Assembly (NCBI RefSeq): GCF_009829925.1
Contig: NZ_SNVJ01000016.1
Span: 1-64,000 of the forward strand
Source: Teichococcus coralli
Lineage (GTDB): Bacteria > Pseudomonadota > Alphaproteobacteria > Acetobacterales > Acetobacteraceae
Length of the DNA stretch: 64,000 nt
Direction: 5' to 3'
Shown: positions 26,450 to 33,072 of the stretch, piece after piece
Position numbering within the stretch: position 1 is the first letter of the stretch
Layout of the letters: each line of letters starts with the position of its first letter
Translations under genes and position numbers: made by a program
The notes under the pieces: model-generated
Database searches by the model: none
The model's input: the letters and a program-made list of their open reading frames with translations, nothing else
Told to the model about the DNA's origin: nothing

Positions 26450-28471
26450 CTATTCCCGCTCGCGCAGGTAGTCCTCGCTGGTCCTGGGGCGCGGCCGGGC
26501 GGGACCAGCATAGGGGTCGAGCTGCCCGCCCGTGGCAACGCCGACGCGGCAGTCCTCGCAGAGGTCGAGCAGCGCCAGCCGCGCCGGATCCTGGAACATC
26601 CAATGGCCGTTGGCGCGCAGCCGCGCCTTCACCCGTTCGATCGAGGCGCGGGTGCCGAAGGCCTTGGCGCAGCTCGGGCAGATGGCCGGCTCCTCCTGCT
26701 TCACCACGCGGCGCGCCGCCGCCTCGGGTGCCAGGTTCAGGCGCGGAACAAGGGCGATGACCTTCTCCGGGCAGGTGCTGGCGCAGAGGCCGCACTGCAC
26801 GCAGGCCTCCTCCAGAAAGGAAAGCTCCGGCCGGTCGGGGTTCGCCGCGAAGGCGCCGGTCGGGCAGACCATGGTGCAGGCGAGGCAAAGGGTGCAGCCC
26901 TCCACCGCCACCCGAGCCTCGCCGAAGGGTGCGCCGACCGGCAGCGCAATGGCGTCGGCAGGGCTGCCGGCTGCGTCGCGCAGCGCGCCAAGCGCCGCCT
27001 TCAGGATCTCGCGCGGCGCGCCCATCGGCAGGAACTCGGCAGATTCGGCCGGAGCGGAGCGGGGGGCGGCCTCCAGCGCCTCGCGCAGGGTGAAGGGATC
27101 GTCGGTCTCGATGGCGCCGGGCGCATGCGGCATGCCGAGCCCGGCGAGCAGCGCCCCGGCATAGCCGAGGTTGCGCAGCACGCCCTCGGCGCCATGCGGG
27201 CGATGGGCCGGCAGCAGCACCTGGACGCTGCTGGCGCCCCAGGCGAAGGGCGCCACCAGCAGGGCGAGGTCGGCGGCGGTGGGCTCGTTCACCCGAACCG
27301 GCAGCACATGCGCCGGCAGGCCGGGACCCTGGCGGGCGAGCGCGTCGAGCATCGCATCGCCGGCCTCGCCATGCAGCAGCAGGGTTGGCGCCGCGCCACC
27401 CGCCGCGCGATAGGCCAACAGCAGGGTGCGGACACGGCGCAGCAGGGCGTCGGTGGGCGGCAGGGCGTATTGCGCCGCGCCGGTCGGGCAGACGGCGGCG
27501 CAGGCGCCGCAGCCGGCGCAGATCTCGGCGCTGATCGCCACGCTGTCCCGGTGGCCCTGGGCGCCGGGCGTGATGGCGCCGGTCGGGCAGAGGTCGAGGC
27601 AGCGGGTGCAGCCGGTGCGCTTGTTGCGCGCATGGGCGCAGAGCCCGGCCTCGAAACGGATGAAGCGCGGCTTGTCGAAGCTGCCGACCAGCTCCCCCGC
27701 CTGCGCGGCGAGACGGGCGACGGCTGCCGCATCATCCGGCGCCGCCCGCAGGTAGCCCTGCCGCACCTCGTGCGCGGGAAAGAGCGGCGGCTGGCCGGCA
27801 AGGTCGATGATCAGGTCGCACTGGCTGGTGGCGCCATCCCGCGACGCTCCCCAGCGATAGGCGGCGCGGGAGGAGGGGGCGGCGGCGGCGAAGCCGTCCA
27901 CGGTGACGGCGAAGTGGCCGAGCCAGCCGGTGGCGTTGCGCGCGCGGCCGCGCAGCACAGGGTACTCGGCCTGCAGGCGGGGGGAGACCTCCTCCTCGCC
28001 GGTCAGCAGCACGGTGAGGTCGAGCTTCTCCTTCAGCTGCTCGGCCAGTTCCAGGGCCGCCGCGTCGCGTCCGAGGATCAGCGCGACGCCCTGACTCTCC
28101 AGCGACACCAGCGGCACGGGCGGCATCGGCACGGCCGCGGCAGCCAGCAGCGCGGCCATCTTCGGCCCGGCCTTGGAACCTTCATCGGACCAGCCCGCCT
28201 GCTCGCGGATGTTGACGAAGTCGAGCGCTCCGGCGTGCCCGGCGGCTTCCGCCTCCTGGCGGAACAGCGGCGCCTCCTGGGTGCAGCCGACGGTGATGTC
28301 GCCTTGCCCCAACGCCGCGAGGAAGCGGTCGAGCTGGCTGCGGCAGAGCTGCTCGGCGCTGCGCAGCCGGCCGCCGCAGCCGCGCGCCAGGGCCTTGTCG
28401 TCCAGCGCCATGCTGTCCTCGCAGCTGCAGGCGAAGACGGTGCGGGCGGGCTGGTTCGCGGAATCGGTCAT
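26450..28471 (-). CDS. Polyferredoxin-like 4Fe-4S protein of the formate dehydrogenase locus
   Basis: The 673-aa protein has an N-terminal Cys-containing region (ACSCEDSMALDDKA) and then ferredoxin clusters: CTRCLDLCPTGAI, CAGCGACAAVCPTGA, later CTLCLACTMVCPTGA and CVQCGLCASTCPEKV. A further Cys group (CPSCAKAF, CEDCRV) lies near the C-terminus. It is soluble, with no signal peptide. Genes of this type sit beside formate dehydrogenase operons in alphaproteobacteria, and an electron-transfer or assembly role is inferred. It diverges from the FDH accessory operon across 83 bp. Confidence 0.85.
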   Translation of the reverse strand: MTDSANQPARTVFACSCEDSMALDDKALARGCGGRLRSAEQLCRSQLDRFLAALGQGDITVGCTQEAPLFRQEAEAAGHAGALDFVNIREQAGWSDEGSKAGPKMAALLAAAAVPMPPVPLVSLESQGVALILGRDAAALELAEQLKEKLDLTVLLTGEEEVSPRLQAEYPVLRGRARNATGWLGHFAVTVDGFAAAAPSSRAAYRWGASRDGATSQCDLIIDLAGQPPLFPAHEVRQGYLRAAPDDAAAVARLAAQAGELVGSFDKPRFIRFEAGLCAHARNKRTGCTRCLDLCPTGAITPGAQGHRDSVAISAEICAGCGACAAVCPTGAAQYALPPTDALLRRVRTLLLAYRAAGGAAPTLLLHGEAGDAMLDALARQGPGLPAHVLPVRVNEPTAADLALLVAPFAWGASSVQVLLPAHRPHGAEGVLRNLGYAGALLAGLGMPHAPGAIETDDPFTLREALEAAPRSAPAESAEFLPMGAPREILKAALGALRDAAGSPADAIALPVGAPFGEARVAVEGCTLCLACTMVCPTGAFAANPDRPELSFLEEACVQCGLCASTCPEKVIALVPRLNLAPEAAARRVVKQEEPAICPSCAKAFGTRASIERVKARLRANGHWMFQDPARLALLDLCEDCRVGVATGGQLDPYAGPARPRPRTSEDYLRERE

Positions 28472-28554
28472 GCAGTCTCCTGCCCGCTGTGCTGGCGCGG
28501 GCCGATGCGCATATATCGTCCCACCAACGCCATTTCCAAAGGAATGCCGCCCGG

Positions 28555-29259
28555 ATGCGCGGAGGACTGCCCCCACTGCCCAGCCTGTTCGACCCGGTGC
28601 CGCTCGGCGCCGGCGAGGATGCGCAGGCGGGTGCCATGGCCCTGGCGCCGGAGCGCGGCGGCGGCACGCTGACCTGGCTGGCGACGTCCGATCGCGTCGA
28701 GGCCGCGCTGGTGCTGGAGCCCGAGGAGCCGCTGGCCGCCGCGCGCGCCGCCGTTCTGGCCGCCGCCTCCGCCTTCGCCGACGCGCTGGTGGTGCTCGGC
28801 CCGCCCGAGATCCCGGTGACGCTGCGCTGGCCCGCCCGCGTGGTGCTGAACGGCGCGGAGGTCGGGGAGGCGGTGCTGGGCGCCCCGCCCGGCCTGCCCG
28901 GCACGGCCGTGCCCGACTGGCTGGTGGTCGGCTTCCGCGCGCGCTGGCGGCATCCGCCCGGCTACCAGCCCGGCCTGGACCCGGGCCGCACCGTCCTGGC
29001 GGAGGAGGGCTTCCTGGAGGTGCCGCCGGAGGAACTGGTGGCCGGCTGGGCGCGGCACCTGATGGCCGGTTTCGCGGAGTGGCAGCGGCGCGGCTTTCCC
29101 GCCATGGCCGAGAAGGTGCTGGCGCGGCTGGAAGTGGAGGACTGGATGCAGGGCGCCCGGCGCGGGCTTGATCCGGCCAGCGGCGACCTGATCCTGCAAG
29201 GCGAGGGTCGCGAGACCCGGCATGGCCTCGCACAGGCCCTGGCGGAGGCGGCGGCATGA
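28555..29259 (+). CDS. Biotin/lipoate-protein ligase-like protein (DUF4444 type)
   Basis: The 234-aa protein, first gene of the FDH accessory operon, starts MRGGLPPLPSLFDPVP at ATG 28555 with AAAGGA about 12 bases upstream. Its N-terminal two-thirds resembles the fold of biotin/lipoate ligases, and the C-terminal end (LDPASGDLILQGEG) resembles the domain called DUF4444. I do not see the GRGRxGR-like motif of a true BirA-type ligase, so ligase activity is doubtful. Its constant place next to formate dehydrogenase suggests a maturation role. It overlaps the DUF6505 gene by ATGA. Confidence 0.7.
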   Translation: MRGGLPPLPSLFDPVPLGAGEDAQAGAMALAPERGGGTLTWLATSDRVEAALVLEPEEPLAAARAAVLAAASAFADALVVLGPPEIPVTLRWPARVVLNGAEVGEAVLGAPPGLPGTAVPDWLVVGFRARWRHPPGYQPGLDPGRTVLAEEGFLEVPPEELVAGWARHLMAGFAEWQRRGFPAMAEKVLARLEVEDWMQGARRGLDPASGDLILQGEGRETRHGLAQALAEAAA

Positions 29260-29804
29260 CGCACCGGCTGCCGCGCACGCTGCGGCTCGACCCTTCCGAC
29301 ACGGTGATCTTCGCCCACCCCGCCGCGCCGGGCGAATGGGCGGTGCCCGGGGGCTTCGCCTTCTGGGACGAGGACCCCGCCGCGCTCACCGGCCAGCGGC
29401 GGCAGGAATTCCGCGCCGGCTTCCTGGGGCTCGGCAGCTTCGGCTTCGCCACGCTGGTGGAGGTGGCGGAGGCCAGCGCCGAGGAGCGCGCGGCGGCGGT
29501 GGCGGCGCTGGCGGCGCATATCCGCGCCCGCTACGGCGCGCCCGACGAGGCCGCCGCCCGCGCCGCCGCTGAGGAGGAGGTCGGCTTCGCGGAATCGCTC
29601 TGCGACCATCCGCCGGGCACGGTGCTGGCGATGGCGCGCAGCGTCGAGGCGGGCGCGGTGCGCGAGCGCTTCCGCACCCTGCGGCGGCGCCAGGGACCAG
29701 ACCGAGACTATCCCGGCCTGCCGGTTTTTGGCCTGGTGGAGGTGGAGGGGGAGGGTGACGAAGCGCCCGAGCGCCCCGATCTGACGCAGATGGGGAAGGA
29801 ATGA
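29256..29804 (+). CDS. DUF6505 family protein
   Basis: The 182-aa protein is of unknown function. It starts MTHRLPRTLRLDPSDTVIF and has a block GFAFWDEDPAALTGQRRQEFRAGFLGLGS typical of the DUF6505 set found in FDH loci. It ends in an acidic tail with APERPDLTQMG. No signal peptide or membrane segment is seen. It is overlapped at both ends: ATGA with the previous gene and the next gene's ATG at 29801. A cytoplasmic role in FDH maturation is inferred only from context. Confidence 0.75.
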   Translation: MTHRLPRTLRLDPSDTVIFAHPAAPGEWAVPGGFAFWDEDPAALTGQRRQEFRAGFLGLGSFGFATLVEVAEASAEERAAAVAALAAHIRARYGAPDEAAARAAAEEEVGFAESLCDHPPGTVLAMARSVEAGAVRERFRTLRRRQGPDRDYPGLPVFGLVEVEGEGDEAPERPDLTQMGKE

Positions 29805-30829
29805 TGATGCCGGATTTCTGGGTGGCCTCCGGCCATCAGCTCTGCGAGCGGGACGCCGCGGGCCGCCTGCTGGCGACGCCCGACCTTTGGCGCGCCTTTC
29901 TCGCCCGTCCCGAGCTGGTGCCGCCGGAGGAGGCCTGCGACGCCGAGCGCGCCCTTCACCTTAGCCTGCTGGAGGATCCGGTGCAGCCCGTGCCGCCCAT
30001 GGCGCTGGCGGCGCTCACCGACCCCGATGCGCGGGAGAACTGGCAGGTCTTCTTGGCCTTCCGCGACCGCGTGACGGCGCAGCCGACGCTGGAGGCCGCC
30101 TGGCTCGCGCTTTATCGCGGCGGCGTCGGCGGGGTGCCGCCGCTGTTCCTGCAGATGCTGACGCAGCTTGTCGCCCGTGCCGCGCTGGAGGGGGTTGGGG
30201 ACGCCTTCGCCCTGCGCGCCGCCGAGTGCCTGTTCCGTCCGCAGCGCGCCGCCATCCACCACGGCGCGCTGCTGCTGGCCGACGAGGAGGTGGTGGCGTT
30301 ACGTGCGCAGGCGGCGGATCTCGGGCCGCTGGGCCGGCTGCTTTCCGAAGCGGGCGCGCCGGCGCGCGAGGTGGAGCTGGACGTGCTGGGCGAGGCGGAT
30401 CCCGCCCCCTATGCCGCCCGTTCCGACGCGCATGACTTCGTGCTCGACATCGCCGAGGGGCGGCCGGGCCAGCATGGGATGGCGCGGGCGCTGGAGCGGT
30501 TCATCGGGCATGTGCTGGGAGAGGGGGTGACGATCCGCCCGGTGCCGGTGATCGAGGACGCCGCCTGGAGCTGGCATGTCGGGTTGGACGGCGAGGCAAC
30601 GTCGATTGCCAACGATCTCTGGCATGGCACGTCGGTGGAGCAGGCAAGGCTGGCGCGCATTCTCTGGCTGGGCGTGCTGGAGTTCATGGATGGAACGCGG
30701 GTGCTGCCGCGCGTGGCGGGCCGGCCGGTCTATCTGGTGCTGGCGATGGATGCCGCGCAGCGGGTGCGGATGAAGCCGCAGAACCTGGCCACGGGCCTGC
30801 CGCTGATAGCCGCGGAGGCGGCGCTGTGA
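29801..30829 (+). CDS. DUF6352 family protein
   Basis: The 342-aa protein begins MMMPDFWVASGHQLCERDAAGRLLATPDLWRAFLARPEL, a start shared by the DUF6352 family. It appears fully soluble with helix-rich middle parts (LRAAECLFRPQRA, HGALLLADEEVVALR). The family occurs in formate dehydrogenase operons of alphaproteobacteria; its biochemical role is unknown. The gene overlaps DUF6505 and is followed 82 bp later by DUF3305. Confidence 0.78.
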   Translation: MMMPDFWVASGHQLCERDAAGRLLATPDLWRAFLARPELVPPEEACDAERALHLSLLEDPVQPVPPMALAALTDPDARENWQVFLAFRDRVTAQPTLEAAWLALYRGGVGGVPPLFLQMLTQLVARAALEGVGDAFALRAAECLFRPQRAAIHHGALLLADEEVVALRAQAADLGPLGRLLSEAGAPAREVELDVLGEADPAPYAARSDAHDFVLDIAEGRPGQHGMARALERFIGHVLGEGVTIRPVPVIEDAAWSWHVGLDGEATSIANDLWHGTSVEQARLARILWLGVLEFMDGTRVLPRVAGRPVYLVLAMDAAQRVRMKPQNLATGLPLIAAEAAL

Positions 30830-30911
30830 GGGCGCGGCGGAATTTCGGGATCCGGGGAGGCGGTTGCCTTTCCGGCGGGGGCGTGGGGGCGGCGCCCTCG
30901 CGGCGCGTGCC

Positions 30912-31424
30912 ATGAAGCCCGCCGACACGCCGCAGACGGTGCGCATCGCGGTCGCCGTCATCGCCGAGCGCCGGCCTTCGGCGAGTCCCTGGGCCGAGTG
31001 GTCCTGGCGCGTGGTCGAGGTGCTCGCCGAGGCTCCGGAGGCGCCGCCCTGGACGCTGCTGCGGCAGGAGGCCGGGCGCGCCCTGTATCTCGCCGGCCAT
31101 GCCGAGATCGCGCTGCACCCGACCGATACCGACAACTACCGCCAGAACCTGACGGCCGCCGAGCCGCGCCTCTGGGTGGTGTTGCGCGCCGCGCCGGGCG
31201 AGCCGGGCATGGCGCTGCACCTGGTGACGCTGGACCCTGGCGAGGCGCATCTCTATGCCGATGTCGGCAGCGACGTGCTGGAGAGCCTGCCGATGCCGGC
31301 GTTCCTGCGTGCCCCGCTGGAGGGCTTCGTGGCCCGCCATCACCGGGAGCGCGGCTTTCACAAGCGCCGCCGCGACCGCGCCGACCCGGAGGCGATGGCG
31401 CGGCATCGCCCGGAGGACGAGTGA
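30912..31424 (+). CDS. DUF3305 family protein
   Basis: The 170-aa protein reads TVRIAVAVIAERRPSASPWAEWSWRVVEVL, ending in a basic tail (HRERGFHKRRRDRADPEA). DUF3305 proteins pair with DUF3306 next to formate dehydrogenases. I took the ATG at 30912; there is no strong ribosome-binding site, and a 16-codon upstream extension is Arg/Gly-rich and unlikely. Its stop and the DUF3306 start overlap as TGATG. Function unknown. Confidence 0.8.
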   Translation: MKPADTPQTVRIAVAVIAERRPSASPWAEWSWRVVEVLAEAPEAPPWTLLRQEAGRALYLAGHAEIALHPTDTDNYRQNLTAAEPRLWVVLRAAPGEPGMALHLVTLDPGEAHLYADVGSDVLESLPMPAFLRAPLEGFVARHHRERGFHKRRRDRADPEAMARHRPEDE

Positions 31425-32041
31425 TGGGTGAAGGCGGCTTCCTTTCGCGCTGGTCGCGCCGCAAGCGTGGGCTTGAGCCCGTGGCGCCGGAGCCTGCCGC
31501 GCCGCCCGCCCTGGAGGCTGAAGCGCCGCCGGCCGAGCCTGAATTCGACCTCGCCAGCCTGCCGCCGGTGGAAAGCCTGGGACCGGGGAGCGACATCACG
31601 GTGTTTCTGCGGCCGCGGGTGCCGGTGCTGCTGCGGCAGGCGGCGCTGCGGCGGATGTGGTCGCTCGACCCTGCCATCCGCGATTTCACGGGGCCTGCGG
31701 AGTACGCGTGGGACTTCAACGCGCCGGACGGGGTGCCGGGCTTCGCGACGGAGCTGAGCGAGGAGGTGGGGCGGCGGCTGGCGCAGGCGCTCGGCGGGCT
31801 GCCGCCGCCGGGCGGGGAGGAGGCCGAGGCGCCGCCGCGGGAAGCGCCCGCTGCTCCTGCGGAGCCGGCGGAGGCCGCGATGGCGGAGGTGCCGCCTCCG
31901 CCGGAGTCCTCGCTGCGGCTCAGCGCGGCCGAGCCATCCGAGCCCGCGCTGCCCGAGCCTTCGGTTGAGGCGTCGGTCGGGGCGCCTGAGGAGGCCGCGC
32001 CGCCTCCCCGCAGGCGGCATGGTGGGGCGGTGCCAAGTTGA
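31424..32041 (+). CDS. DUF3306 family protein
   Basis: The 205-aa protein starts GEGGFLSRWSRRKRGLEP, which is the DUF3306 opening, with FDLASLPPVESLGPGSDITVFL and LRRMWSLDPAIRDFTGPAEYAWDFN in the middle. The last 80 residues are Ala/Pro/Glu-rich and probably disordered. It is coupled to DUF3305 (TGATG). Acts presumably in the cytoplasm in FDH maturation or electron transfer, by context only. Confidence 0.82.
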   Translation: MGEGGFLSRWSRRKRGLEPVAPEPAAPPALEAEAPPAEPEFDLASLPPVESLGPGSDITVFLRPRVPVLLRQAALRRMWSLDPAIRDFTGPAEYAWDFNAPDGVPGFATELSEEVGRRLAQALGGLPPPGGEEAEAPPREAPAAPAEPAEAAMAEVPPPPESSLRLSAAEPSEPALPEPSVEASVGAPEEAAPPPRRRHGGAVPS

Positions 32042-32122
32042 AAATGAGAATACTTCGCAAATTCTTGGATGCGTCCCGCTTGACTTGCCGCGGGGCGGCC
32101 CGCTGAGGCACTATGAAGTATT

Positions 32123-32148
32123 GGCCATCCTTGCATGCGGGGATGGCC
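32123..32148 (+). promoter_or_regulatory. Perfect 8-bp inverted repeat upstream of torD-like gene
   Basis: GGCCATCC (32123-32130) and GGATGGCC (32141-32148) flank a ten-base spacer, ending 37 bp before the chaperone ATG. No T run follows. It may be an operator or an RNA hairpin in the 144-bp gap that splits the DUF genes from the structural fdh genes. Confidence 0.35.
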
Positions 32149-32185
32149 GACCTCTAGGAAACGCCAGAGACAGGCTTTGCTGCAA

Positions 32186-32806
32186 ATGAGCTCCACGGTC
32201 CCGCCGGCCGCTTCCGACGACCCGCAGGCCCTTGACCTGTTGGAGCTTGAGCGCGCGCGGCTGTTCGCGCTTCTGGGACGGTTGCTGGTGGCGGCGCCGG
32301 ATGGCGCGCTGCTGGCCAGCCTGCGCGGCCTGCGGGGCGAGCCCGGCACGATGCTGGGCGCCGCCTATGAGGGGCTGGCCGAGGCGGCACGGCAGGCCAC
32401 GCCCGCGCGGGCGGAGCGCGAGTTCCACGCGCTGTTCATCGGCGTCGGGCGCGGCGAGCTGCTGCCCTTCGCGTCCTACTACCTCACCGGCTTCCTGAAC
32501 GAACGGCCGCTGGCCGAGCTGCGTTCCACCCTGGGCAGGCTCGGGGTGGAGCGCGCGCCGGGGGTGAGCGAGCCGGAGGACCACCTCGGCTTCCTGTGCG
32601 AAACCATGGCGGGGCTGATCGCCGGGGTGTTTCCCGCAACGCCCGACGCCGCGGCCGAGTTCTTCACCCGGCATGTCCAGCCCTGGGCGATGCGCTGCTT
32701 CGCCGACCTGGAGGCGGCGGAGGCGGCCCGCTTCTACCGGGCCGTCGGCGCGCTGGGCCGCGCCGCGCTGGAAATTGAGATCGCCGCCGCGGAACTGCCG
32801 CGGTGA
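32186..32806 (+). CDS. TorD-family molybdoenzyme chaperone
   Basis: The 206-aa all-helical protein fits the TorD/DmsD family: LELERARLFALLGRLLVAAPD at the start, then AREFHALFIGVGRGELLPFASYYLTGFLNERPLAELR and EPEDHLGFLCETMAGLI. Such chaperones bind the Tat signal of a molybdoenzyme and hold it until the cofactor is inserted. Its natural client here is FdhA or the small Tat-signal protein just downstream. The ATG at 32186 is chosen because MSSTVPP matches a normal start. Confidence 0.87.
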   Translation: MSSTVPPAASDDPQALDLLELERARLFALLGRLLVAAPDGALLASLRGLRGEPGTMLGAAYEGLAEAARQATPARAEREFHALFIGVGRGELLPFASYYLTGFLNERPLAELRSTLGRLGVERAPGVSEPEDHLGFLCETMAGLIAGVFPATPDAAAEFFTRHVQPWAMRCFADLEAAEAARFYRAVGALGRAALEIEIAAAELPR

Positions 32807-32834
32807 GCATGACCACCACAAGAGGGAGGCAGCG

Positions 32835-33047
32835 ATGAGCGACCGTGAGGATGCGAAGGTGGCGGAGCGGCGCGGCTTCCTGAAAACGCTGGGCCTGGCC
32901 GGCGGAGCCGCGGTGGCAGCCAAGCCGGCGCTCGCCATCCAGGAGCGCGCGCCCGAGCAGCGCAAGGAATCCGAGACGCAGAAGGTCGCCGCGCGCTACC
33001 GCGAGACCGAGCACGTCAAGGCCTACTACCGCACCAACCGTTACTGA
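32835..33047 (+). CDS. Small Tat-signal formate dehydrogenase-associated protein
   Basis: The 70-aa protein has a twin-arginine signal (VAERRGFLKTLGLAGGAAVAAKPALA) and a short charged tail ending HVKAYYRTNRY. It is too short to hold a cofactor. Small Tat-signal proteins of this kind occur between torD and fdhA in alphaproteobacterial FDH operons. A role as a structural or export partner of FdhA is inferred. The ribosome-binding site GAGGGAGG lies before ATG 32835. Confidence 0.8.
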   Translation: MSDREDAKVAERRGFLKTLGLAGGAAVAAKPALAIQERAPEQRKESETQKVAARYRETEHVKAYYRTNRY

Positions 33048-33072
33048 GCACGCGACAGGGAAGGGACGCCCG

